Source of the DNA: Planctomycetaceae bacterium UBA2972
GTDB lineage: Bacteria; Planctomycetota; Planctomycetia; Pirellulales; Pirellulaceae
Length of the DNA stretch: 26,946 nt
Assembly (NCBI GenBank): GCA_002348315.1
Contig: DEAW01000014.1
Span: 7,415-34,360, forward strand
Reading direction: 5' to 3'
The translations under genes were made by a program, and so were the position numbers. Of the stretch, positions 7,861 to 15,655 are shown piece after piece (position 1 is the stretch's first letter; every line of letters starts with the position of its first letter). Below the pieces are notes generated by a model, which had not been told where the DNA came from, made no database searches, and saw nothing but the letters and a program-made list of their open reading frames with translations.

Positions 7861-8920
7861 GCCATCTGAGCAAACTCTACAGTGGATAGGTGATCATCAT
7901 GGTCACCTATCCCTGATAGACCAGACACTTCTCCCCACAGAATTTACAACCATCGATTGCTGTGACCTGAATTCGGTCTGGGAATCTATCAAAGTACTGC
8001 GAGTACGAGGAGCTCCGGCGATCGGGATCGCAGCAGCTTACGGGGTCTGTGTTGGCTTACAATCGCTCGATTTTGAAACATGCTCCCGCGAAGCATTCTT
8101 CAGCAGATTGAACGAAGTCACTGCCTATCTGGCCACCAGCCGTCCAACAGCGGTGAATCTGTTTTGGGCATTGGATCGTATGTCCGCTCGAGCTGAGAAT
8201 CTTTTAAGGGACGACCTTTCAGTCAATGACATCGCCATTGCACTTCTGAAAGAAGCTATTGATATTCACGACGAGGATCGTGAGATGTGTCATGCGATCG
8301 GCCGACACGGAGCGGAATTACTCAGAGGTGGCATGGGCGTCATCACGCATTGCAATGCCGGAGGGCTGGCGACAAGTGAATACGGCACAGCATTATCCCT
8401 CTTTTTCACCGCTCAGGATCAAGGAAAGCACCTACGGGTTTTTGTAGATGAAACCAGGCCACTGCTACAGGGGGCTCGATTAACTGCCTGGGAATTACTT
8501 CGCAGAGATATCGACACCACACTGATCTGTGACAATATGGCTGCTCAGGTTATGCGAGAAGGCAAAGTGCAGGCCGTGGTAACTGGAGCGGACCGTATTG
8601 CGGCAAACGGCGACGCCGCGAACAAAATTGGAACGTATGGTTTGGCCATTTTAGCCAAACATCACAACATACCGTTCTACGTCGCAGCACCTAGTAACAC
8701 GTTTGACCTGAGTCTTAAAACGGGAGAGGCCATTCCTATTGAAGTTCGTGCCGACGAGGAAATCACCAACGGATTTGGGCGACAAACAGGTCCTACCGAC
8801 GTCACAACTTACAATCCGGCATTTGATGTCACTCCGGCAGAGCTCATTGCGGGTATCGTTACCGAAAAGGGAATTATCTCGCCGGTCAACAAAGAATCTG
8901 TTATGGCCCTGCTTGGTTAG
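7853..8920 (+). CDS. mtnA: methylthioribose-1-phosphate isomerase MtnA
   Basis: The 355-residue protein isomerises 5-methylthioribose 1-phosphate to methylthioribulose 1-phosphate in methionine salvage. Family segments are VRGAPAIGIAAAYG (51-64), ITHCNAGGLATSEYGTAL with the catalytic Cys at 167, DETRPLLQGARLTAWEL, ICDNMAA, and VVTGADRIAANGDAANKIGTYG with the catalytic Asp at 247; the 80-residue spacing of Cys and Asp fits MtnA and separates it from eIF2B-type regulators. The longer frame from 7811 would overlap purE by 50 bases; the ATG at 7853 gives an 8-base overlap and the usual N-terminus. Other salvage genes are not present here. It ends 3 bases before the convergent cytochrome gene. Confidence 0.95.
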   Translation: MAKPSEQTLQWIGDHHGHLSLIDQTLLPTEFTTIDCCDLNSVWESIKVLRVRGAPAIGIAAAYGVCVGLQSLDFETCSREAFFSRLNEVTAYLATSRPTAVNLFWALDRMSARAENLLRDDLSVNDIAIALLKEAIDIHDEDREMCHAIGRHGAELLRGGMGVITHCNAGGLATSEYGTALSLFFTAQDQGKHLRVFVDETRPLLQGARLTAWELLRRDIDTTLICDNMAAQVMREGKVQAVVTGADRIAANGDAANKIGTYGLAILAKHHNIPFYVAAPSNTFDLSLKTGEAIPIEVRADEEITNGFGRQTGPTDVTTYNPAFDVTPAELIAGIVTEKGIISPVNKESVMALLG

Positions 8921-8923
8921 ATC

Positions 8924-10900
8924 TTATTCCTGCAGATACATTCGTCGGTCATTGCGTTGATTTAACAGAAACTCCAATAAGGCAACATCTAACGTGCCGT
9001 CCGGCTTTCTAAGCACACTTTGAGTCGGTCTTTGTGTTTCCACCGAGGTCAGTAAAGATTCCCGAATCGCTTCCGCATCCTCAGCACTCAACTGTGCCGT
9101 CAGTCCGGCATCGATCGTGTTATCCAGGCATTTGAGGCTATTGATTGCCATCCAACGGGGTGCATCGTATGGGTCACTCAGGCTAAAGCCTAAAATGCCA
9201 CTTTGCCACGTTTTGCCGGATGCTTCCATTGCAGAATCCCAGCTTAATGCCCAAGCGGCGAGTGCCCGCTGACCTGCGTCTCCGGTAAGCAGGTGCAGCA
9301 CAACCGATGAAATCTTTTGATGAGCGTCAGGTAACTCCTGTTTTTCCTGACCATACCAGTTGTGCAATTGATCAGCAGTCCACTGCAAGGGCTGATCTAC
9401 ATGACAGTTATTACATGCATTTTGCCTTCCTACTTTCAGAGTCTCTTCGACCGATGGATTACTAATTTGATGCGAACGTACAGCTTTTAGCAGTCCATAC
9501 GAGGTATGAGGCATGTGGCAGTTATAGCACTTCGACCCTTCACTTGAGACCAGATGGTGTGTGTGATTTGTAAGTTGTTCACCTGTGTACTCCTGATGGC
9601 ATTTTAAGCAGGCTTTGTTTGACCGCATTCCAACTCGTAGCTGATCATCATTCCAGGGATCCTCCGGACTCCTATCCTTGGCATCTTTATTGTGCATGGT
9701 ATGACACGACAAACACGACAACTCTCCCTGAATGTGACAAGCCGTTTCTACCAACCCCGAGTATTCCCGTCCTGTCACGCGAACCATGCCGTCGGGCCAA
9801 AAGACGGATTCGAACAACCGCGGATCATGCTGCAATAATTCAGCTGTCATTGGATGCTCAGGTTGAGTCGCTCGAATTAAGTGACGTAATTCCAACAGGT
9901 CGTTCCCAGGTCGAAAACTATTCCCCTCTTCATGCCACTTCCTGGCATCACTCTGATGCTTCACCGAAGTGGCTCCATGACAATTCGCACAAACATGTGA
10001 TGCTCGTACATGATCCAGGTCTAAAGGATTGACGATCTGATGAGGACCACCACCTGAACGTTTACCTAAGTCATAGAATTCCGCGTGCTCCTTGCCCGGC
10101 CCGTGACAGGCTTCACAGGAGATTCCAAATTCCGCAACGGTTGTGAGTGGATTGTCTTTCCCGTAGTAATCTGCCTTAGGATGTGTTGAGTGGCATCTCA
10201 GGCAGGTAGCATTCCAGCGTCCGATTTCGAAATCTTCATTTTGAACCGGGGGATGCAAAAAAGTCGAACGGCGAGGCACCCATGCCTGCTGTGAAACAAG
10301 AAAGGAAAACGGCATTAATCCCAGGATGCGTTTGGGGCCTTCCGGAGGAACCGAATCGGGCAACGAAAACCAATACAACTGCATGTGATGAGAGCCGGTA
10401 AGTAACTTAATCGGCAAACGCGTGGGCCCGGTCCCTAGATTCGTCTTTACCCAGTAACCTTCTTCATCATGCTCGAGATGGTATTGAATACCATCTAGCT
10501 CAAGATCCACGTTATTGAAATCACCCAGAACGGATGCTTCACTGGGAAGCTGAGTCATACTTTGGTGAAACGACTCATCCCACGAAGCATGTTCATCAGC
10601 ATGGCACGTGATACATCGCTGACTTCCCACATAACTGTCTGAAGGCGCAACGACCGGCTCTCGCTTGGTATTGACCGGGACGGTGTTGATTTGTTGCTGA
10701 GTCCCGTCGGAATCACCGTTCGGTTGTGGCTGAGTTTGCTGCTCTGAATCCGAAAAACAACCAATCAGGACAGCGGTCAAGAACAGCGTCATTGCAAGTA
10801 GCGTTGGTTGCAAACGCACCTGACGTTCACTCAACCGCACCCAAAATGGGAGCAGCAAAAAAGCAACGGCGATTGCTAACCAGATCGACACCCAACCCAA
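8924..10900 (-). CDS. exported octaheme c-type cytochrome
   Basis: The 658-residue product contains eight CxxCH heme-binding motifs, with Cys at about residues 96, 233, 262, 304, 396, 431, 458 and 496 (CITCH, CLRCH, CEACH, CANCH, CLSCH, CLKCH, CYNCH, CNNCH). Two hydrophobic stretches (about 2-21 and 33-48) precede them; the second ends in LIGC at residue 48, a lipobox-like site, so the protein is either a membrane-anchored or a lipid-anchored periplasmic cytochrome. The last 150 residues lack hemes and are helical and rich in Ala/Leu (HEAT-like at most). It belongs to the large cytochrome c554/doubled-CXXCH group; electron donor and substrate cannot be told. The frame opens at a TTG at 10900 (a GTG three codons later is the alternative); no ATG precedes residue 37. 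No cytochrome c maturation genes are adjacent. Confidence 0.85.
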   Translation of the reverse strand: MGWVSIWLAIAVAFLLLPFWVRLSERQVRLQPTLLAMTLFLTAVLIGCFSDSEQQTQPQPNGDSDGTQQQINTVPVNTKREPVVAPSDSYVGSQRCITCHADEHASWDESFHQSMTQLPSEASVLGDFNNVDLELDGIQYHLEHDEEGYWVKTNLGTGPTRLPIKLLTGSHHMQLYWFSLPDSVPPEGPKRILGLMPFSFLVSQQAWVPRRSTFLHPPVQNEDFEIGRWNATCLRCHSTHPKADYYGKDNPLTTVAEFGISCEACHGPGKEHAEFYDLGKRSGGGPHQIVNPLDLDHVRASHVCANCHGATSVKHQSDARKWHEEGNSFRPGNDLLELRHLIRATQPEHPMTAELLQHDPRLFESVFWPDGMVRVTGREYSGLVETACHIQGELSCLSCHTMHNKDAKDRSPEDPWNDDQLRVGMRSNKACLKCHQEYTGEQLTNHTHHLVSSEGSKCYNCHMPHTSYGLLKAVRSHQISNPSVEETLKVGRQNACNNCHVDQPLQWTADQLHNWYGQEKQELPDAHQKISSVVLHLLTGDAGQRALAAWALSWDSAMEASGKTWQSGILGFSLSDPYDAPRWMAINSLKCLDNTIDAGLTAQLSAEDAEAIRESLLTSVETQRPTQSVLRKPDGTLDVALLEFLLNQRNDRRMYLQE

Positions 10901-10913
10901 ACCCTAAATGGAG

Positions 10914-10944
10914 TTTAAACGGTCTTCTTTTTTGACCATTTAAA
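10914..10944 (-). other. RNA hairpin upstream of the cytochrome start
   Basis: TTTAAACGGTC (10914-10924) and GACCATTTAAA (10934-10944) are inverse repeats with one mismatch on the plus strand. In minus-strand RNA that mismatch becomes a G-U pair, giving an unbroken 11-bp stem with loop AAAAAAGAA. It lies 50 bases after the stop of the Gfo/Idh gene and 14 bases before the cytochrome start. No U-run follows, so it is either a weak terminator or a leader structure. Confidence 0.45.
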
Positions 10945-10995
10945 TACTATCGACGCTTTGGCCGAAATATTCCACTTAGGGTTGAGATTGATTGG

Positions 10996-12021
10996 TTACT
11001 TGGCCTGAAGTTCTTTGATACGTCGATCGGCCTTAGCAGATGCTTTTTTCACGACATCCGCAATGGAAACAGGAACACCGCCCTGACGTTTGGATTCGTC
11101 TGCGGCTTCCATGAAGGCGTAGATTTCCAGAGATTCTTTAGCTTCTACAGGTGATTTACCTGTTCTAAAAAAGGTGACGATATCAACGACTAATGGACGG
11201 TATCCCTGATAAGGTCCCACTTCAGCCATTCCCTTTTCACCGTAAGCTGTGCCTCCGTAACCACCTTTGTAACCACGGATACCACGGAACGCTCCAATAC
11301 GTCCACCCTTCCAGGTTCCCGTCACAAAGTCTGTGTCTTCTGTAGAAACTCGAACAACCTGCTCGCATCCTGCTCCCATGACGGTGAACAACGCTTCAAC
11401 GCCATGAATTCCGTACCAATAAAGATCAGGGTGTGAAGGCTCCAGATGTGCAGGGCTAAAGGTTTCCGCTCCGTGAACTTTACCAATGGACCCATTTCGA
11501 ATTTCAACCGCTCCCTTTGAGTATCTCAATGAGGAACTTGTAAAGACTGGGACATTTTTCTGTTCGGCATAGCGGAAGATAGCAATTGCATCAGCAAGGC
11601 TACCAGCGACTGGTTTGTCGATGAATAACGGTTTGCCAGCATCAATCACTGCCATTGCTTGTTCTAAGTGAGGGTTACCATCATTGGTCTCAAGCAGGAC
11701 CACGTCGACTTCGGCAAGCACTTCATCAATGGACTCGGCAATATTAACGTCCATTTCTTTCATCTGGTCGATATAGCCCGGAATCCGCGAGTAGCTGGAT
11801 TCGATTTTTCGGCTGCCATAGGGATAAGCGATGGTTACCTTACAGTTGCTTACCTCTTCGGCGGCATCAGCGGCATTTAAGACTTTCGTGAAGGCAATAC
11901 TATGAGAAGTATCCAGACCGATCATGCCCACCTTTAAAGCGATTGCATCTTCAGCAACTGCCTGTAGTGAACACACGGATACAACCATTACGGCTAACAA
12001 CATCTTGAAGCACTTAAGCAT
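10996..12021 (-). CDS. exported Gfo/Idh/MocA family protein
   Basis: The product of about 341 residues has a Sec signal peptide (MLLAVMVVSVCSLQAVA, cleavage after about residue 23), then a Gfo/Idh/MocA-type Rossmann domain (VGMIGLDTSHSIAFTKVLN). It continues with VVLLETNDGNPHLEQAM, the FIDKPVAGS motif equivalent to EKP, and the C-terminal beta-sheet domain (YWYGIHGVEALFTVMGAGCEQVVRV). The usual glycine-rich GxGxxG loop is replaced by GLDTSH. These proteins oxidise or reduce sugars with NAD(P), often with tightly bound cofactor when exported; activity here is unproven. Two adjacent ATGs (12024, 12021) follow GAGGTGAG; the second has better spacing and is used. It lies 74-77 bases after the NHL-repeat gene in the same direction and 95 bases before the cytochrome, and may be transcribed with them. 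Confidence 0.82.
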   Translation of the reverse strand: MLKCFKMLLAVMVVSVCSLQAVAEDAIALKVGMIGLDTSHSIAFTKVLNAADAAEEVSNCKVTIAYPYGSRKIESSYSRIPGYIDQMKEMDVNIAESIDEVLAEVDVVLLETNDGNPHLEQAMAVIDAGKPLFIDKPVAGSLADAIAIFRYAEQKNVPVFTSSSLRYSKGAVEIRNGSIGKVHGAETFSPAHLEPSHPDLYWYGIHGVEALFTVMGAGCEQVVRVSTEDTDFVTGTWKGGRIGAFRGIRGYKGGYGGTAYGEKGMAEVGPYQGYRPLVVDIVTFFRTGKSPVEAKESLEIYAFMEAADESKRQGGVPVSIADVVKKASAKADRRIKELQAK

Positions 12022-12097
12022 CATCTCACCTCAATTCATCTCTGGAGTGGTTTAATCTTTTCAACCCGTCATTGTACAACAGTACGAACTCAGGTGT

Positions 12098-13198
12098 TTA
12101 ATTCGGCGTGTTGAAAACTCGAATGACGTGATTATTCGTATCACCAACATACACACGACCTTGCAGATCAATACCGATCCCATGCGGCCGGTCCATCGTC
12201 GCGTCGATAGCAGGGCCTTGGTCTCCAGTAAAACCAACCGATCCGTTACCGGCTACGGTCGTAATCTTATTACGTGAAACGTCGATCATTCTGATCGCAT
12301 GATTCTCTGTATCCACAACTAATACCCGGCCTGTGGAATCGACAACGATTCCCTTAGGCCCGTTAAACGTTGCGTTAAGTGGATCTCCACCATCTCCGGT
12401 AAAACCTTGCTTTCCAGTCCCGGCGATATGCTTTAGACGGCCACTGGACAAATCAAGTTTCCAGATACTATGCCCTTCCCGCAAAGCGATCCATAACACG
12501 CCCTTTCGAAAGTACAAAGCACGTGGTCCCAGAATAGGATTCCCCTGAGCCAACTGACCATCAACGGGTAATGCGCGTTGCCTACTGCCTGCAATGGATT
12601 CAATCAAACCGCTCTGCAAATCAACTTTTCTAATTCTGTGATTTCCGATGTCAGCAATATAGAGATTTCCCTGATCATCCAAGGTGATACTATGTGGCTT
12701 ACTAAGCGTGGCCTTCGTTGCCGGACCTCCGTCACCGCTGTATCCCTGAGTCCCCGTTCCGGCAATGGTGGTGATAACGTTCGTCTTCGCATCAACTTTG
12801 CGGACCAGATGATTCTTCATTTCCACAAAATACATATCACCGTTTTTGGCAAAGCGAACTTCGTAGGGTTCATTCAAGGCCGCTTTCGTTGCCAATCCAC
12901 CGTCACCTGTAAGTCCTTTCACTCCTGTTCCGGCCACCGTACGCACTGTTTGAGTCTTTGGTGAATATTCGATCACTCGGTGATTTTCCACTTCTGTGAT
13001 ATACATCGCTCCGCCGGGCCCAACCTCCACGCCAAACGGTTGACCAATATTAATCTCGGTAGCAACTCCAGCAGCTCCGTTATTTTCTTTACTTCCGGTA
13101 CCGATAGGCGAATCAATCGTCTCCTCAGCTACCAAAGGACTTATCAATAAGAATAGAAAGCAAGCCGTCAATGTACGGTTCATCAATGTACGATTCAT
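12098..13198 (-). CDS. secreted NHL-repeat beta-propeller protein
   Basis: The 366-residue protein has a signal peptide (LTACFLFLLISPLVA, cleavage near residue 25) and then at least four NHL-type repeats. Each repeat unit carries AGTG-x-G-[FYL]-[TS]-GDGG-x-A followed by a P-[HYK]-[GES]-[IV] strand, D-x-x-G-x-[LV]-[YV]-V-x-D/E, and N-H-x-[IV]-R. A five- or six-bladed beta-propeller in the periplasm or outside the cell is expected, probably a binding surface rather than an enzyme. The start at 13198 has AAGGAG eight bases upstream. The first ten codons are a 15-base tandem duplication (MNRTL MNRTL), so a second in-frame ATG occurs at 13183. It is divergent from the RraA-like gene and followed by the exported Gfo/Idh gene. 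Confidence 0.85.
   Translation of the reverse strand: MNRTLMNRTLTACFLFLLISPLVAEETIDSPIGTGSKENNGAAGVATEINIGQPFGVEVGPGGAMYITEVENHRVIEYSPKTQTVRTVAGTGVKGLTGDGGLATKAALNEPYEVRFAKNGDMYFVEMKNHLVRKVDAKTNVITTIAGTGTQGYSGDGGPATKATLSKPHSITLDDQGNLYIADIGNHRIRKVDLQSGLIESIAGSRQRALPVDGQLAQGNPILGPRALYFRKGVLWIALREGHSIWKLDLSSGRLKHIAGTGKQGFTGDGGDPLNATFNGPKGIVVDSTGRVLVVDTENHAIRMIDVSRNKITTVAGNGSVGFTGDQGPAIDATMDRPHGIGIDLQGRVYVGDTNNHVIRVFNTPN
13169..13198 (-). repeat. 15-base tandem duplication covering the NHL gene start
   Basis: ATGAATCGTACATTG and ATGAACCGTACATTG lie head to tail (14 of 15 bases the same), each with its own ATG. The duplication keeps the reading frame and adds five residues to the signal peptide n-region. 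Confidence 0.9.
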
Positions 13199-13277
13199 AG
13201 TACGTTCTCCTTATGTTTCACTGCATTGTACTGCATCGATCACCGGGCAACCGTAGTGATATCGAGCTAGTCCATAC

Positions 13278-13306
13278 TTGAGTTTGCATATCAAGAGTGC
13301 TAGGTT
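13278..13306 (+). promoter_or_regulatory. possible promoter of the RraA-like gene
   Basis: TTGAGT (13278-13283) and TAGGTT (13301-13306) are separated by 17 bases, 42 bases before the ATG at 13348. The -10 match is poor, so confidence is low. Confidence 0.25.
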
Positions 13307-13347
13307 GGAAACTTAGCCTTATTCAACCAAATAGAGAAAGTAAACAC

Positions 13348-14076
13348 ATGGCTGTAACGCAGGAAGTACTGGATAAACTAATCGAATTTGATTCACCAAC
13401 CATCTGTAATGTGATCGAACTGTTTGAAGTTCGTCCTCGCAACACCGGTTACATGGACGGTCGAATTAAAGCTAATTTCCCCGAACTTAAACCGATGATT
13501 GGTTACGCCAGCACAGCTTGTTTCCGTTCCGACGCTCCGCCAGCCGGTGGGGACGCTTACGGAAGTCTGCAGGCGCAACTTGCTCAGTTTGAAGAGTTAC
13601 CGGGTCCAGCCGTTGTCGTCTTTGAGGACATCGATGATCCGGCGGTTTCAGCCGTTTTTGGTGAAGTCATGTGTAGCACCTATCAAGCTTACGGCTCGAC
13701 AGGTTTAGTTACCAACGGTGGGGGCCGCGACCTGGAACAGGTACAAGCGCTTGGCTATCCCGTGTTTACCGGAAATACGATCGTCTCACACGGTTACTGC
13801 CATATGCTGCACCTTGGATTGCCTGTCCGAGTTGGTGGATTGATGGTCAATCAGGGAGATCTTTTACATGGGGATGCCAATGGTATCACCAACATTCCCA
13901 TTGATCTGGTTAACGAAATTGCCGACATCACTCCGGAATTCCTGGCAGCTGAAGACATCATCATGGATTATGTGAAATCTGATGAAGAGAAAACCGTCGC
14001 TGGATTTACCGAGCGTCGGTTAGAATTCCAGGATGTCGTAGCGAAGTTGAAAGCTCGGGTTACTCGCGCTTCGTAA
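13348..14076 (+). CDS. RraA-like family protein (aldolase fold)
   Basis: The 242-residue protein belongs to the RraA/HMG-CHA aldolase-like family (older name: demethylmenaquinone methyltransferase-like). It shows TICNVIELFEVRPRNTGYMDG near the N-terminus, AVFGEVMCSTYQAYGSTGLVTNGGGRDLEQVQALGYPVF (about 102-140) with the conserved R127-D128, and GDLLHGDANGITNIP (170-184). Members include 4-hydroxy-4-methyl-2-oxoglutarate/oxaloacetate aldolases and RNase E inhibitors; substrate cannot be read from the sequence. It is longer than E. coli RraA (about 160), as is common for the aldolase-type members. The ATG at 13348, with AGAGAAAG upstream, is chosen over a frame start at 13297. Next gene is glnA, 48 bases on and likely in the same transcript. 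Confidence 0.82.
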   Translation: MAVTQEVLDKLIEFDSPTICNVIELFEVRPRNTGYMDGRIKANFPELKPMIGYASTACFRSDAPPAGGDAYGSLQAQLAQFEELPGPAVVVFEDIDDPAVSAVFGEVMCSTYQAYGSTGLVTNGGGRDLEQVQALGYPVFTGNTIVSHGYCHMLHLGLPVRVGGLMVNQGDLLHGDANGITNIPIDLVNEIADITPEFLAAEDIIMDYVKSDEEKTVAGFTERRLEFQDVVAKLKARVTRAS

Positions 14077-14124
14077 TTCGCCGACTCCCATTCCCAGTTC
14101 GCCTTCGTATCAGCGAGTAAGACC

Positions 14125-15537
14125 ATGACGCCAGCAGAAGTTTTAAGGTTATGTCGCGAGCATGACGTGAAAGCCGTCGACTTACGGTTTGTGGATCTGC
14201 TAGGAACATGGCACCATACGACGATTCCAGTTAAAAAGCTGGATGAAGACGTATTCGAAGACGGACTGGGGTTCGACGGATCAAGTATACGGGGCTGGCA
14301 ATCCATTAACGAGAGTGACATGTTAATGTTGCCTCAGGCGAACACGGCGTTCGTCGATCCATTTACAGAATTGCCTACTTTAAACCTGATTTGTAATATT
14401 CAAGATCCGATCACCGGGGAGGACTACGCCAAGGACCCTCGCCACGTTGCCAGTAAAGCGGCCAACTACCTCACCGCCACAGGTATCGCGGACACCGCTT
14501 ATTTCGGCCCCGAAGCTGAATTCTTTATCTTTGATGACATTCGATATAAGCAATCTTCGAACGAAGCTTTTTTTGCAATCGATTCAGTAGAAGCTGAATG
14601 GAATTCTGGTCGTGATGAAGGTCCCAATCTGGGAAACAAGGTCCGTCATAAAGGTGGTTATTTCCCCGTGCCGCCGACCGATCACCTAATGGACATTCGC
14701 AATGAGATGATGCGCACCATGATCCGTTGTGGACTGGATGTGGAATGCCAACATCATGAAGTGGGTACGGCCGGCCAGGCAGAAATTGACTTGAAATATG
14801 ACCAATTGGTTACCATGGCGGATCAAGTCATGATCTACAAGTACGTCGTCCGTAATGTCGCTCAGGCTCACAATAAAACTGCAACGTTCATGCCCAAGCC
14901 CATACTCGGCGACAACGGATCCGGCATGCATACCCATCTATCACTATGGAAAGAAGAGGAACCACTGTTTGCAGGGACAGGCTATGCCGGATTAAGCGAT
15001 ACAGCGTTACACGCCATCGGCGGGATACTGCGACACGCCGGAGCGATCTTGGCGTTCACCAATCCAACGATAAACAGCTACAAACGACTGGTTCCCGGAT
15101 ATGAAGCTCCGGTCAATTTAGCCTATTCTCAGCGCAATCGTTCAGCTGCTTGTCGCATCCCGATGTATAGCAATAGCCCCAAGGTAAAACGGATCGAATT
15201 CCGGTGTCCTGATCCAAGCTGTAATCCTTATCTTGCATTTGCAGCGATTCTGATGGCGGCTATCGACGGGATTCAGAATAAATTGTCTCCGGGCGAACCA
15301 CTCGACGCCGATATTTATTCGCTCTCAGCCGAGGATGCCACGGAGGTTCAGCAGACGCCGGCCAGTCTCGAGCAATCGTTGTTAGCACTCAAAGAAGATC
15401 ATGACTTCCTGCTACGAGACGATGTATTTACATCCGACCTGATCGAAACATGGATTAGCTACAAGATGGAGCAGGAAGTGCAAGCGATCCAGTTGCGACC
15501 CCATCCATACGAATTCAGTCTGTACTATGATTGCTAA
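14125..15537 (+). CDS. glnA: glutamine synthetase type I
   Basis: The 470-residue enzyme makes glutamine from glutamate, ammonia and ATP. Length and motifs fit bacterial GSI: GFDGSSIRGW (49-58), GPEAEFFIFD with E130/E132, HHEVGTAGQAEID (210-222), the ATP-site signature KPILGDNGSGMHTHLS (258-273), NPTINSYKRLVPG (313-325), RNRSAACRIP (337-346) and RIEFRCPDPSCNPYLAF. The region around Y398 (ADIYSLSAEDATEVQQ) aligns with the adenylylation loop of GSI-beta (NLYDLP in E. coli, Tyr 397), so the Tyr is kept but the surrounding DLPPEE is not; adenylylation control is possible but open. The last codons Asp-Cys-stop form the first unit of a 14-base tandem repeat. A second, unrelated glutamine synthetase lies at 19597-20607. 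Confidence 0.96.
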   Translation: MTPAEVLRLCREHDVKAVDLRFVDLLGTWHHTTIPVKKLDEDVFEDGLGFDGSSIRGWQSINESDMLMLPQANTAFVDPFTELPTLNLICNIQDPITGEDYAKDPRHVASKAANYLTATGIADTAYFGPEAEFFIFDDIRYKQSSNEAFFAIDSVEAEWNSGRDEGPNLGNKVRHKGGYFPVPPTDHLMDIRNEMMRTMIRCGLDVECQHHEVGTAGQAEIDLKYDQLVTMADQVMIYKYVVRNVAQAHNKTATFMPKPILGDNGSGMHTHLSLWKEEEPLFAGTGYAGLSDTALHAIGGILRHAGAILAFTNPTINSYKRLVPGYEAPVNLAYSQRNRSAACRIPMYSNSPKVKRIEFRCPDPSCNPYLAFAAILMAAIDGIQNKLSPGEPLDADIYSLSAEDATEVQQTPASLEQSLLALKEDHDFLLRDDVFTSDLIETWISYKMEQEVQAIQLRPHPYEFSLYYDC

Positions 15538-15597
15538 CGCCGGATTGCTAACGCCGGATTGCTAACGCCGGATTGCTAACGCCGGATTGCTAACGCC
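15529..15597. repeat. 14-base tandem repeat, 4.9 copies, starting inside glnA
   Basis: GATTGCTAACGCCG occurs at 15529, 15543, 15557 and 15571, with a 13-base partial copy at 15585, all identical. The first copy contains the last two sense codons and the stop of glnA (GAT TGC TAA). It fills most of the convergent gap before cysNC. Perfect identity suggests recent slippage or expansion. Confidence 0.97.
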
Positions 15598-15599
15598 AA

Positions 15600-15616
15600 A
15601 CGAGAATTAATCTCGT
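15600..15616. terminator. possible weak bidirectional terminator
   Basis: ACGAGA (15600-15605) and TCTCGT (15611-15616) form a 6-bp stem with loop ATTAA between the convergent glnA and cysNC genes. No U-run follows on either strand, so termination is uncertain. Confidence 0.3.
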
Positions 15617-15655
15617 CTGTTGTGAATCCTTCCCAGCGAACGAAATCTCAATCGA

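Noticed and set aside
9619..10032. Plus-strand reading frame of 137 codons
   Set aside because: Antisense to the octaheme cytochrome gene, with no recognisable domain or start signal.
12578..12964. Plus-strand reading frame of 128 codons
   Set aside because: Antisense to the NHL-repeat gene; an echo of its repeats.
15529..15597. CRISPR-like array after glnA
   Set aside because: The 14-base units are contiguous without spacers, so this is a simple tandem repeat.
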